This document shows positions 37,192 to 45,559 of a DNA stretch of 64,000 nt, in pieces. The notes beneath the pieces were generated by a model. The model was given only the letters and a program-made list of their open reading frames with translations, made no database searches and was not told the origin of the DNA. This DNA is from GCA-020343675 sp964462945 (GTDB taxonomy: Bacteria > Planctomycetota > Phycisphaerae > Sedimentisphaerales > Anaerobacaceae), in the NCBI GenBank assembly GCA_964462945.1, contig CAYWZW010000005.1, positions 1 through 64,000 on the forward strand, given 5' to 3'. A program made the translations under genes and the position numbers. Each line of letters opens with the position of its first letter. The stretch's first letter is position 1.

Positions 37192-37578
37192 ATGATTCAG
37201 CAGGAAACAATGTTGGATATCGCCGACAACTCAGGTGTCAAGTCGGCACTGTGCATCAGGGTTCTGGGAAAGTGCGGAGCCCGAGGCAAGTTTACGCGGA
37301 ATGTCGCCGGTGTCGGGGATATCGTCTGTGTCGCGATAAAGAAGTCATTACCGAGTTGTCAGTTGGATGACAAGAAGGTGCACAAGTGTGTTATCATTCG
37401 AACGAAAAGCCCCGTGAAGCGCCCGGATGGCAGCTATGTGCGGTTCGACAGCAATGCGGCGGTCATGATTGATAACGACGGCAACCCCATCGGGACCAGA
37501 ATTTTCGGCGCGGTGGCGCGCGAGCTTCGCGAAAAAAACTATATGAAAATTATCTCACTGGCGGGCGAGGTCGTATAG
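37192..37578 (+). CDS. rplN: 50S ribosomal protein L14
   Basis: 128 residues from MIQQETMLDIADNSG; a TTG 15 nt upstream is also in frame but unlikely. It contains KRPDGSYVRFDSNAAVMID and the end GTRIFGAVARELREKNYMKI. L14 forms bridges with 16S rRNA. The ATG is preceded by a heptad element, not a Shine-Dalgarno site. Confidence 0.96.
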   Translation: MIQQETMLDIADNSGVKSALCIRVLGKCGARGKFTRNVAGVGDIVCVAIKKSLPSCQLDDKKVHKCVIIRTKSPVKRPDGSYVRFDSNAAVMIDNDGNPIGTRIFGAVARELREKNYMKIISLAGEVV

Positions 37579-37616
37579 ATGGGCGAACGATGTCTTGCCC
37601 AGGCCCAGGCGAAATA

Positions 37617-37637
37617 TGGAACACGAGACACGATTTT
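37617..37637 (+). repeat. start-proximal heptad element of rplX
   Basis: GGAACAC-GAGACAC-GATTTTA leads directly into the rplX start (the final TTATG supplies the ATG). Confidence 0.7.
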
Positions 37638-37970
37638 ATGGCTTTACACGTAAAAAAAGGTGACATCGTCGAGATCATAACGGGTGACCACAAAGGTGCG
37701 ACCGGCAAGGTGTTGCGGGTGATCCCTGAGAAGAACAGCGTGGTGGTTCAGGGGCATAACACAGCCAAAAAACACGTTCGGCCTTCGCGCAAGAATCCGC
37801 AGGGAGGTCGAATCAACGTGGAGCAGCCGATTCATATCAGCAACGTCTTGCCGGTGAATCCGAAAAGCTCAAAAGGCAGCAGAGTCCGTTATCACGTGGA
37901 TGACCGCGGCGGCAAGAAACGCCTGGCCGCTGACGGTACCGAAATTGGCGTTGTCAGGAAGGCGGAATAG
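37638..37970 (+). CDS. rplX: 50S ribosomal protein L24
   Basis: 110 residues from MALHVKKGDIVEIITG. KOW motif at about 6-33 (KGDIVEIITGDHKGATGKVL), then HVRPSRKNPQGG. It initiates 50S assembly. An upstream open extension (from 37590) has no ribosome site. Confidence 0.96.
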   Translation: MALHVKKGDIVEIITGDHKGATGKVLRVIPEKNSVVVQGHNTAKKHVRPSRKNPQGGRINVEQPIHISNVLPVNPKSSKGSRVRYHVDDRGGKKRLAADGTEIGVVRKAE

Positions 37971-38019
37971 GTTTGTGACCGACGGCTGTTTGGCCGTTTG
38001 ACAGGGTGCAGAATAGCAG

Positions 38020-38583
38020 ATGGCACGTTTGAAAGATTTATATAGTTCGAAGATAGCTCCGGAGCTAACCAAGGAGTTTGGCTACAGGAATCCGATGGCT
38101 GTGCCGCGGATGAAAAAAGTGGTTGTCTCGATGGGGCTGGGAAAAGCGACACAGGACAAGAAGTTTCTGGAATTGGCGAAGAAGGACTTGACGATGATTA
38201 CCGGCCAGGTCCCGGTGGCCTGTAAAGCCAAGAAAAGTGTCTCGAATTTCAAAGTTCGTGAAGGGACGGAGACCGGCCTGAAAGTGACTGTTCGCGGCGT
38301 GAGAATGTACGAATTTATGGATAGACTTATCAGTCTTGCCATCCCGCGGGTCAGAGACTTTCGAGGTCTTAACGACGACAGTTTTGACGGCAGAGGCAAC
38401 TACTCAATGGGCTTGGCCGAACAGAGCGTTTTTCCGGAGATCAACGCAGCAAAAGTGGAGTTTCAGCAGGGGATGAACATAACTTTTATCACAACGGCGA
38501 AGACCGACCAGGAAGCAAAGAAGCTGCTTGAGCTCTTTGGTATGCCGTTTAAGAGACGGGAATCTCAAGAACCGGTGAAATAA
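38020..38583 (+). CDS. rplE: 50S ribosomal protein L5
   Basis: 187 residues, normal length. Motifs NPMAVPRMKKVVVSMGLG (about 23-40), RVRDFRGLND and FDGRGNYSMGLAEQSVFPEI. L5 binds 5S rRNA and contacts S13 across the subunits. The start follows a weak GGGTG. Confidence 0.96.
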   Translation: MARLKDLYSSKIAPELTKEFGYRNPMAVPRMKKVVVSMGLGKATQDKKFLELAKKDLTMITGQVPVACKAKKSVSNFKVREGTETGLKVTVRGVRMYEFMDRLISLAIPRVRDFRGLNDDSFDGRGNYSMGLAEQSVFPEINAAKVEFQQGMNITFITTAKTDQEAKKLLELFGMPFKRRESQEPVK

Positions 38584-38600
38584 GAACTGGGAGCGTGTGG

Positions 38601-38786
38601 ATGTCAACTAAAGCGCTGGAAAACAAGGCCCAAAAGAAACAGAAATTTCGCGTCAGACAATATACGCGTTGTCAGCTTTGTGGCAGATCCAAAGCCGTTT
38701 ATCGCAAATTCAAAATTTGCCGGATTTGTTTCAGAACGTTGGCGAACGAGGGAAAAATACCGGGAGTCAGAAAAGCCAGTTGGTAG
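38601..38786 (+). CDS. rpsN: 30S ribosomal protein S14, zinc-binding short form
   Basis: 61 residues, the C+ type. Two zinc knuckles, CQLC and CRIC, are intact, and it ends GKIPGVRKASW as usual. ATG 38601 is chosen because GGGAG lies 7 nt upstream; a GTG two codons earlier is too close to that site. Confidence 0.95.
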   Translation: MSTKALENKAQKKQKFRVRQYTRCQLCGRSKAVYRKFKICRICFRTLANEGKIPGVRKASW

Positions 38787-38833
38787 CGAACCTGACGTGC
38801 CAGATGTAAGTAGGTGTCGGGGACGGTTCACAA

Positions 38834-38851
38834 AAAACGAGATACGAAATT
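38834..38851 (+). repeat. start-proximal heptad element of rpsH
   Basis: AAAAAC-GAGATAC-GAAATTA abuts the rpsH ATG. Confidence 0.7.
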
Positions 38852-39250
38852 ATGACTTTAAGTGATCCTATAGCTGATATGCTGACCAGAATTCGCAATG
38901 CTGTGCGGGTAAACAAGGAAGAGGTTCATATTGACGCATCCAATATTTGCGAGGGCATAGCGGCTGTCTTGAAAAAGGAAGGTTTCATCGAGGGTTTTGA
39001 CCGAATCGATGACGGCAAGCAGGGAATGTTGAGGATTACGTTGAAATACGACCAGGATGGTCGTTCCATCATTAGTGAGATAAAAAGGACAAGTAAACCC
39101 GGCCGCAGGATATACTTGTCTGTCGATAAATTGCCCCGCGTTTTGGCCGGCTTGGGAATAGCGATTGTTTCGACGAGTAAAGGTGTAATGAGTGACGGGA
39201 GCTGCCGGCAGGCCAATGTCGGCGGCGAGATACTTTGTACGGTTAGCTAA
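38852..39250 (+). CDS. rpsH: 30S ribosomal protein S8
   Basis: 132 residues, normal length. It begins SDPIADMLTRIRNA and ends with STSKGVMSDGSCRQANVGGE. In E. coli S8 is the translational repressor of the spc operon. Its stop overlaps the rplF ATG by one base. Confidence 0.97.
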   Translation: MTLSDPIADMLTRIRNAVRVNKEEVHIDASNICEGIAAVLKKEGFIEGFDRIDDGKQGMLRITLKYDQDGRSIISEIKRTSKPGRRIYLSVDKLPRVLAGLGIAIVSTSKGVMSDGSCRQANVGGEILCTVS

Positions 39251-39831
39251 TGAGTCGCATCGGAAAAAAACCTATTGTGATTCCCAAGGGTGTGAAGGTT
39301 CAACTCCAGGGTCTGTCCGTTAAGGTCGAAGGCCCGCTCGGCCAGCTCCAGATGGACTGCAACCCGCGGATAAAAGTAAGAATAGACGATTCCGGCGGGA
39401 ACGTGCTCGTCGAAAACGAACGTCCCCAGGACCGCCTGAACAAACAACTGCATGGCACCATGCGCGCCTTGATTGCTAACATGGTGCTCGGTGTCAGCAA
39501 AGGGTTTGAACGGAAGATGGAGATATACGGTACCGGTTATAGCGTCAAGGAGCAGGGCGGCAAGCTGGTTCTTCAGGTTGGCTTTTCCAATCCGGTTGAG
39601 CGGGTTATACCCAAGGGGGTAAAGATAAACATAGAGGCCGGCACAACCCGGGGGAACGATGTTCCCGCAAAGTTTACACTTTCAGCGACGGATAAGAGAC
39701 TGGTGGGACAGTTTGCTGCGGATATACGAAAAAGCAGACCGCCTGAACCCTATAAAGGAAAAGGCATTCGTTATGCCGATGAGCACGTGCGACGCAAGGT
39801 CGGCAAGGCGTTTGCTTCCGGGGCGGCATAG
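39250..39831 (+). CDS. rplF: 50S ribosomal protein L6
   Basis: 193 residues, slightly longer than the usual 175-180. Two tandem similar domains; it begins MSRIGKKPIVIPKGV and ends near EPYKGKGIRYADEHVRRKVG. The start overlaps the rpsH stop (TAATG), so the two are coupled. Confidence 0.96.
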   Translation: MSRIGKKPIVIPKGVKVQLQGLSVKVEGPLGQLQMDCNPRIKVRIDDSGGNVLVENERPQDRLNKQLHGTMRALIANMVLGVSKGFERKMEIYGTGYSVKEQGGKLVLQVGFSNPVERVIPKGVKINIEAGTTRGNDVPAKFTLSATDKRLVGQFAADIRKSRPPEPYKGKGIRYADEHVRRKVGKAFASGAA

Positions 39832-39855
39832 AAATTTCGAATCGGGAATTCAAAA

Positions 39856-40221
39856 TTGAAAGTTGACAAAGCTAAAAAAGCGGCGATCAGGCGCAAGTAT
39901 CAGGTGCGGAAGAAGATTTTCGGGACGCCCGACAGGCCGAGGTTGTCAGTGTTTCGTTCGAACAGACATATTTACGCCCAGATTATAGACGATACAGCGG
40001 GAGCAACACTTGCCTCGGCGAGCACGAAGACAACAGCTCTGCGGGACCAGCTACCCAAAGCCGGCAACAAAAAGGCCGCTGAAATTGTGGGCGAAGCGGT
40101 TGCAAAGCAGGCCCTTGGCGTCGGCATCAAGTGCGTTTGCTTTGATAGAAATCGGTACAAGTATCATGGCCGAGTCAGGGCGCTTGCCGAAGGGGCAAGG
40201 AAAGCCGGGCTGGCCTTCTGA
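39856..40221 (+). CDS. rplR: 50S ribosomal protein L18
   Basis: 121 residues with a TTG start (MKVDKAKKAAIRRKYQV), no ATG being available. It contains PRLSVFRSNRHIYAQIIDD and YHGRVRALAEGARKAGL. It binds 5S rRNA. The 24 bases before the start are degenerate heptads (GAATCGG, GAATTCA) with no clear Shine-Dalgarno site. Confidence 0.94.
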   Translation: MKVDKAKKAAIRRKYQVRKKIFGTPDRPRLSVFRSNRHIYAQIIDDTAGATLASASTKTTALRDQLPKAGNKKAAEIVGEAVAKQALGVGIKCVCFDRNRYKYHGRVRALAEGARKAGLAF

Positions 40222-40252
40222 AAAAGACAAACGATGAGGCTTGGAGAAAAAA

Positions 40253-40825
40253 TTGGCAGTAGAACCCGTTGATCCTGTTGAAAACATGACCCCCGAAGGA
40301 AGCATCGCACCTTCAGTGCGGGTTTCAGAAGGGCTCAGACTGTCGGAGCAGGAAGAAAAGCCGTTGGAAGATACGGTTGTAAAAGTGTTTCGCTGTTCCA
40401 AGGTCGTCAAAGGTGGCCGGCGGTTCAGTTTTGCGGCGCTGGTCGTCGTCGGCGATCGTGCGGGCACCGTGGGTGTCGGTTATGGCAAAGCGAATGAGGT
40501 TCCGCGGGCGGTTGAGAAAGGTGCAAAAGACGCCAAGAAGGTCTTGCACAAGATAGTTCTGGCCGGCCGAACGATTCCGCACCAGATCAGTGGCAAGTAC
40601 GGAGCCACGAAGATAACGTTAGTCCCGGCGAGCCCCGGCACCGGAGTCATTGCCGGCTCCAGTGCTCGAGCGGTGCTCGAGTACGCTGGCGTGCAAGATG
40701 TCCTTACAAAAGTTTACGGAAGCACGTCCGCCAAGAATGTTGTCAAAGCGACCCTGGGCGCACTGTTAAAATTGCGCGACAAGGAAATGGTCGAATCCCT
40801 TCGTGGGGTGGCAATTAACGTTTGA
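40253..40825 (+). CDS. rpsE: 30S ribosomal protein S5
   Basis: 190 residues from the TTG at 40253, which has GGAG six bases upstream; another TTG at 40241 is open. An acidic N-terminal extension of about 40 residues precedes the core, which starts VFRCSKVVKGGRRFSF. The dsRNA-binding fold (about 45-110) and the C-terminal domain (GVQDVLTKVYGSTSAKNVVK) are complete. The spectinomycin loop looks normal. rplO follows directly; no rpmD (L30) lies between. Confidence 0.94.
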   Translation: MAVEPVDPVENMTPEGSIAPSVRVSEGLRLSEQEEKPLEDTVVKVFRCSKVVKGGRRFSFAALVVVGDRAGTVGVGYGKANEVPRAVEKGAKDAKKVLHKIVLAGRTIPHQISGKYGATKITLVPASPGTGVIAGSSARAVLEYAGVQDVLTKVYGSTSAKNVVKATLGALLKLRDKEMVESLRGVAINV

Positions 40826-40855
40826 CAATTGCCGGTAGATGATTGGGTGGTTTGA

Positions 40856-41299
40856 ATGTTAAATCATGAAATAACTTCCGTCGTAGGTGGGCATAAGCGC
40901 CGTCGCCGGATCGGCCGGGGTGTTGGCAGCGGACGCGGCAAAACCAGTGGCCGCGGCCACAAAGGCAGCGGCAGCAGGACCGGCTCGACCTCATTCTCGC
41001 TCTATGAGGGCGGACAGATACCCTTGTTTCGCCGGCTGCCTAAGCGCGGCTTCAGCAACCGCAGCTTCGCCATACGTTGTGAAATAGTCAACGTCTGGCA
41101 ACTGGAACGATTTGAGGATGGCGCCTCGGTTGGTGTCGAACAGTTGTCTGATGCCGGACTGATCGACAGCAGCAAGAGCAAAGTCAAGATTCTCGGCAAG
41201 GGAGACCTGACGAAAAAGCTGCAGGTCATGGCTCACAGATTCAGCAGGGGTGCTGAGCAGAAGATTACCGCTTCCGGCGGGACAGCAAAAGTGATTTGA
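40856..41299 (+). CDS. rplO: 50S ribosomal protein L15
   Basis: 147 residues, normal length. The Gly/Arg-rich N-terminus (RRRIGRGVGSGRGKTSGRGH) and the QIPLFRRLPKRGF motif (about 53-66) are typical. It precedes secY, as in nearly all bacteria. Confidence 0.96.
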   Translation: MLNHEITSVVGGHKRRRRIGRGVGSGRGKTSGRGHKGSGSRTGSTSFSLYEGGQIPLFRRLPKRGFSNRSFAIRCEIVNVWQLERFEDGASVGVEQLSDAGLIDSSKSKVKILGKGDLTKKLQVMAHRFSRGAEQKITASGGTAKVI

Positions 41300-41337
41300 T
41301 TGTCCTGGGGATTCTGAACAGCGCGCAAAGGAACGCC

Positions 41338-41363
41338 AGACATAAGATACGAGAAATAGAATC
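41338..41363 (+). repeat. start-proximal heptad-like element of secY
   Basis: GACATAA-GATAC-GAGAAATAGAATC precedes the secY ATG; the period is less regular here. Confidence 0.5.
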
Positions 41364-42716
41364 ATGCTTGGAACAGTGGTCAATATATTCAGAATCCGGG
41401 ACCTGCGGAACAAGATTCTCTTTACTTTAGCGCTGTTGACAATATACAGGATTGGCTTCCATATTCCCGTACCCGGTTTTGACATAAGAAAGATCGTCGA
41501 GGCAGCAACGCAGTCTGAAACACCGCTGGGCAAGGCGGCCGAGTACATGGAGATGTTTACCGGCGGAAGGCTGGACCAAAGCAGCTTGTTCGGGCTGGGA
41601 ATAATGCCTTATATTACGGCGTCGATCATCCTGATGCTGTTGGGCGAGGTCATTCCCGCTTTAAAGAAGTTGCGACAGGAAGGCCAAACAGGATACAAAA
41701 AGATACAGGAGTACACGCGCTACTTGACCGTGCTGATATGTGTTATCCAGTCCATCATGTTCATGAAGTTGTTGGGGGCAGGGCAGGGATTGACCTATCC
41801 CGGGATGGAGCGTCATGCCATGATTATGGGGGTCGTCGGTATGACGGCCGGGACCATCTTTTTGATGTGGCTCGGTGAGCAGATCGATGAGTACGGTATA
41901 GGTAACGGTATCAGCCTGATCATTATGGCCGGGATTGTGGCCCGCGCGCCGTGGGCGGTGCTGGATGTTTGGCAAAAGAGCGATCTGACGGTGGTCGCAT
42001 CGCCCGGCAGGTATGGTCCGGCAAAGATATTGTTCCTGATAGCGGCGTTCATTTTTGTTGTCGCCGGCGCCATACTCATCACTCAGGGCCAGCGCCGAAT
42101 ACCGATTCAGCAGGCCAAACAGATGCGGGGGCGGCGGATGTATGGTGGTCAGAGGCATTACCTGCCGCTTCGTGTCAATCACGGAGGGGTGATGCCCATC
42201 ATCTTCGCGTCGAGCTTTATGATGTTCCCGCCCATCATCGTTGATCAGTTGGCACAGAGGTTTGCCGAGTCGGCTTTTCTGATGACTCTGAATGACGCCT
42301 TCCGCGGCGACGCTTACACCTACAATGTGTTGTACATGTTGTTGATATTCCTGTTTGCTTATTTTTGGGTGACGGTGCAGTTTCAGCCCAAGGAAATGGC
42401 CAAGAATCTGCGGGATTCGGGCAGCTTCATCCCCGGGCTTCGTCCGGGGCGAAGAACCGCCGAGTACCTGGAAACGGTAATGACCAGAATCACGTACTTT
42501 GGAGCCGGATTTCTGGCTATCATTGCCGTCGTGCCGTCCGTCATCGCACAGTCGTTGGACATTCCTTTTAGAGTAACCGCGTTCTTGGGTGGCACGGGTC
42601 TTTTGATCGTTGTCAGCGTCTCGCTGGATCTTGTTCAGAAAATAGAGGCCAACCTCTTGATGCGCAGCTATGAAGGTTTCAGCGGAGCCGGCAGAATCAA
42701 GGGGGCGTATGCATGA
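41364..42716 (+). CDS. secY: preprotein translocase subunit SecY
   Basis: 450 residues with ten predicted membrane helices, normal for SecY. Plug-helix region FDIRKIVEAA near 40, LGIMPYITASIILMLL (about 77-92), the cytosolic loop IPIQQAKQMRGRRMYGG (about 247-263) and the C-terminal EANLLMRSYEGF are characteristic. It forms the Sec channel with SecE. Its stop overlaps the adk start (ATGA). Confidence 0.97.
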   Translation: MLGTVVNIFRIRDLRNKILFTLALLTIYRIGFHIPVPGFDIRKIVEAATQSETPLGKAAEYMEMFTGGRLDQSSLFGLGIMPYITASIILMLLGEVIPALKKLRQEGQTGYKKIQEYTRYLTVLICVIQSIMFMKLLGAGQGLTYPGMERHAMIMGVVGMTAGTIFLMWLGEQIDEYGIGNGISLIIMAGIVARAPWAVLDVWQKSDLTVVASPGRYGPAKILFLIAAFIFVVAGAILITQGQRRIPIQQAKQMRGRRMYGGQRHYLPLRVNHGGVMPIIFASSFMMFPPIIVDQLAQRFAESAFLMTLNDAFRGDAYTYNVLYMLLIFLFAYFWVTVQFQPKEMAKNLRDSGSFIPGLRPGRRTAEYLETVMTRITYFGAGFLAIIAVVPSVIAQSLDIPFRVTAFLGGTGLLIVVSVSLDLVQKIEANLLMRSYEGFSGAGRIKGAYA

Positions 42717-43366
42717 GAGTTGTCTTGTTGGGTGCCCCCGGTTCAGGCAAGGGAACGCAGTGCAAAGGAATTGTCAACCGATACGGCCTGCTTCATTTGT
42801 CCAGTGGAGACATCTTGCGGCAGGAACGCGCGGCGGGCACCAGGTTAGGGAAAAAGGCCAAACGGTATATGGATTCTGGCGCCCTTGTGCCGGATGAGGT
42901 TATCATCGAAATGATGGCGAAGGCAATAGGCAAAGCCCCTGCGGCCGGTTTCATCCTGGATGGTTTTCCCAGGACGGTGAACCAGGCTGTCGCACTGGAC
43001 GAAGCCCTGGGCGCGGCCGGACGGAAGATAGATGCCGTCCTGAACTTGCAGATCGATGACCGGATGGTGGTTGCACGCATGACCGGAAGAAGGAGCTGTC
43101 CGAAATGCGGAGCTGTTTACCACGTTGAGAACTTGAAGCCGAAAACCGAAGGTCTGTGTGATAACGACGGTACGGAGCTTGTTCAACGGTCGGATGACGG
43201 CCCGGAAGTGGTGGCGAATCGACTTGAAACTTACCACCGGCAGACAGAGCCGCTGGTGGATTACTATATGAAGAACGGCATTGTGTACGACTTCGATGCT
43301 GACAGGGATCCCGAAGAGATAAAGGCTTCAATATTCGAGAAGCTGGACTCCCTTGTTGGAACGTGA
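42713..43366 (+). CDS. adk: adenylate kinase
   Basis: 217 residues, long-LID form. P-loop GAPGSGKGTQ (7-16), AMP site FILDGFPRT and the LID with CPKC and CDND (about 124-148), that is a CxxC...CxxD zinc or structural site. It converts ATP+AMP to 2 ADP. It is coupled to secY by a 4-nt overlap, the usual secY-adk-map order. Confidence 0.96.
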   Translation: MRVVLLGAPGSGKGTQCKGIVNRYGLLHLSSGDILRQERAAGTRLGKKAKRYMDSGALVPDEVIIEMMAKAIGKAPAAGFILDGFPRTVNQAVALDEALGAAGRKIDAVLNLQIDDRMVVARMTGRRSCPKCGAVYHVENLKPKTEGLCDNDGTELVQRSDDGPEVVANRLETYHRQTEPLVDYYMKNGIVYDFDADRDPEEIKASIFEKLDSLVGT

Positions 43367-43383
43367 AGCGTTGACTCTGTGTC

Positions 43384-43426
43384 GAATCAGGAATCACGAG
43401 GTACGGACCACGAGACACGAAACCAA
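43384..43426 (+). repeat. heptad array upstream of map
   Basis: Six in-phase 7-nt units GAATCAG, GAATCAC, GAGGTAC, GGACCAC, GAGACAC, GAAACCA end one base before the map ATG. This is the clearest array in the ribosomal cluster. Confidence 0.8.
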
Positions 43427-44212
43427 ATGGCTATCACGCTTCGCAGTCGAAGAGAAATTGATTTAATACGAAAAGCAGGTGCTGTTGTCGCGGATGTTCT
43501 TTCAAAACTAAAGGAAATTGCAAAGCCGGGAGTGACCACCGCGAGGCTCGACGGCGTCGCTTCTCAGATAACGGCTGACGCCGGAGCAGAAGCCTTATTC
43601 AGAGGGGTCGAGAGTCCGTCGTCGCAAATCCCGTTTCCGGGCGCAATATGTGCCTCAATCAATGACCAGGTTGTTCACGGGATTCCTTCAGAGGACGAGA
43701 AGCTTAAGGACGGCGATATTCTCAGCATTGACTTTGGCGCCAGGCTTAACGGCTATTGCGCGGATGCCGCCGTAACCGTTGCCATCGGCGAAGTCTCTGA
43801 GGATAGACGTAGGCTGATGGACGTGACGGAGCATGCTCTGGGCATAGCCATAGAGAAGTCCGCGCCGTCCGTCAGGTGGAGTCGAGTTGCCGCAGAGATG
43901 CAGCGGTACGTTGAGTCGGCGGGCTTTTCGGTGGTGCGCGACTTTGTAGGGCACGGGATCGGCAGGAAGATGCACGAAGAGCCGAGAATCCCTAATTTTG
44001 TGAGCAGTGAGCTGCTGGCTGAAGACGTGGTTCTGGCCGAGGGAATGGTTTTGGCCGTTGAACCGATGATTAACGCCGGTTCCAGTGCCGTGCGAACCCT
44101 GAGAAACGGATGGACGGTGGTAACAAGAGACGGGAAAAGTTCGGCTCATTTTGAACACACGATTGTGATAGTAGAAAATGGTTGCGAAGTATTGACTGTA
44201 AAAGGGCGGTGA
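43427..44212 (+). CDS. map: methionine aminopeptidase, type I
   Basis: 261 residues from MAITLRSRREI. The five metal ligands are present: Asp102, Asp113, His176, Glu212 and Glu243; His84 (VVHGIP) contacts substrate. It removes the initiator Met from new proteins. An open extension upstream (43379) is made of heptad repeat and has no ribosome site. Confidence 0.96.
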   Translation: MAITLRSRREIDLIRKAGAVVADVLSKLKEIAKPGVTTARLDGVASQITADAGAEALFRGVESPSSQIPFPGAICASINDQVVHGIPSEDEKLKDGDILSIDFGARLNGYCADAAVTVAIGEVSEDRRRLMDVTEHALGIAIEKSAPSVRWSRVAAEMQRYVESAGFSVVRDFVGHGIGRKMHEEPRIPNFVSSELLAEDVVLAEGMVLAVEPMINAGSSAVRTLRNGWTVVTRDGKSSAHFEHTIVIVENGCEVLTVKGR

Positions 44213-44257
44213 AAACAGCTTGAGCGAACGGCTTGTCACGAGCTGCCAAAAGAGAAA

Positions 44258-44473
44258 ATGGCAAAGAAAGACACAATACGATTACAAGCCAAAGTGACTG
44301 ATGCTTTGCCGAATGCGATGTTTAACGTGGAATTGGAGAACGGCCACAAAGTGTTGGCGCACGTTTCGGGCAAAATGCGAATGAATTTCATTCGGATTCT
44401 GCCGGGTGACACGGTCGTGGTCGAGATGTCACCGTATGATTTAAATAGAGGTCGAATAATACTCCGGCATTAG
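44258..44473 (+). CDS. infA: translation initiation factor IF-1
   Basis: 71 residues, normal. OB-fold with VTDALPNAMFNVELENGH (about 12-29), GKMRMNFIRILPGD and VVEMSPYDLNRGRI. It binds the 30S A site during initiation. Located in the usual map-infA-rpmJ order. Confidence 0.97.
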   Translation: MAKKDTIRLQAKVTDALPNAMFNVELENGHKVLAHVSGKMRMNFIRILPGDTVVVEMSPYDLNRGRIILRH

Positions 44474-44544
44474 TTGCGGCTTTCTTGCAGCGAATCGCAT
44501 CGTTGTTTTGCCGCGAGCTACGGCCATAGTCACAGGTACGCTAA

Positions 44545-44658
44545 ATGAAAGTGAGAAGTTCTGTAAAACGGATATGTGAGAATTGCAAAATTGTCCGTCG
44601 TAGAGGCGTGGTGCGGGTCATTTGTACAAACCCGCGACATAAGCAGCGCCAGGGATAG
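44545..44658 (+). CDS. rpmJ: 50S ribosomal protein L36
   Basis: 37 residues, full length, found by reading the gap between infA and rpsM. It starts MKVRSSVKRICENC and ends VICTNPRHKQRQG, with the CxxC...C...H zinc site intact. C+ form of L36. Confidence 0.97.
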   Translation: MKVRSSVKRICENCKIVRRRGVVRVICTNPRHKQRQG

Positions 44659-44693
44659 TTTTTCACAAGGTTCGGGCGTGAGGCAAGATATGA

Positions 44694-44712
44694 GATACGA
44701 TAAGGAGCTGAT
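44694..44712 (+). repeat. start-proximal heptad element of rpsM
   Basis: GATAT-GAGATAC-GATAAGGAGCTGAT precedes the rpsM ATG. Here an AAGGAG ribosome site is also present. Confidence 0.55.
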
Positions 44713-45096
44713 ATGCCGCGTATAGTGGGTGTCGATATCCCCAATGACAAGTCTATATGGATTTCGCTGACATACATTGTCGGTATAGGTAAGCACGTCT
44801 CGCAGCAGATTCTGAAAGAGGCGGGCATCGAAAAAAGCACGAAAGCCGGGAAGCTCACGGAAGACGATCTCAGCCACATAACGCAGATTATCGACCGTAA
44901 TTATATCGTGGAAGGCCAGCTTCGCAGGCAGGTCGCACAGAATATAGCTCGCCTGCGTGATATCAATTGTTACAGGGGGATCCGCCACAGAAAAGGTTTG
45001 CCCGTTCGCGGACAGCACACGCAAAGCAACGCGCGTACGCGCAAGGGGCCGAGGAAGACAGTGGCAGGCAAGAAAGGTGTCAAAGAAGCCCGCTAA
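44713..45096 (+). CDS. rpsM: 30S ribosomal protein S13
   Basis: 127 residues, normal length. It begins MPRIVGVDIPNDKSIWISL, has YRGIRHRKGLPVRGQ (about 93-107) and a basic tail reaching the P-site tRNA. First of the alpha-operon genes rpsM-rpsK-rpsD-rpoA-rplQ. Confidence 0.97.
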   Translation: MPRIVGVDIPNDKSIWISLTYIVGIGKHVSQQILKEAGIEKSTKAGKLTEDDLSHITQIIDRNYIVEGQLRRQVAQNIARLRDINCYRGIRHRKGLPVRGQHTQSNARTRKGPRKTVAGKKGVKEAR

Positions 45097-45139
45097 GAGC
45101 GGTGAACTCATCGGATAAATACACAATGCGAGATGGATA

Positions 45140-45520
45140 ATGGGAAAAAAGATAAAGCGAAAAGTCAGGAAAAATGTTGTCCGGGCGATTGTACACATAA
45201 GGGCGACCTTTAACAATACCTTGATTACGATTACAGATTTGGATGGTAACACGGTTTGCTCGAGCTCGACGGGCTGCGTAGGTTTCAAAGGTTCGCGCAA
45301 GAGCACGCCGTTCGCGGCTCAAAGGGCCGCACAACGCTGTGCAAGCGCCGCTATGCGTAATGGCGTGCGTGAGGTTGAGATCCGGGTCAAGGGCCCGGGT
45401 TCGGGTCGTGAATCTGCCATTTCGGCTCTGCAGCAGGCTGGGCTGCGTATCGCGTCGATAGAAGATGTGACGCCGCTGCCGCACAACGGTTGCAGGCCAC
45501 CGAAGCGGCGAAGGGTGTAA
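45140..45520 (+). CDS. rpsK: 30S ribosomal protein S11
   Basis: 126 residues. Typical HIRATFNNTLITITDLDGN (about 18-36), STPFAAQRAA and the end DVTPLPHNGCRPPKRRRV. S11 sits on the 30S platform near the mRNA exit. Confidence 0.97.
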   Translation: MGKKIKRKVRKNVVRAIVHIRATFNNTLITITDLDGNTVCSSSTGCVGFKGSRKSTPFAAQRAAQRCASAAMRNGVREVEIRVKGPGSGRESAISALQQAGLRIASIEDVTPLPHNGCRPPKRRRV

Positions 45521-45559
45521 AACCGATACCAAGAACACTTTTGGAGATAAAGAAGGAAG

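Noticed and set aside
43384..43426. Heptad arrays as a CRISPR array
   Set aside because: Units are 7 nt, degenerate and adjacent, without unique spacers; no cas gene in the window.
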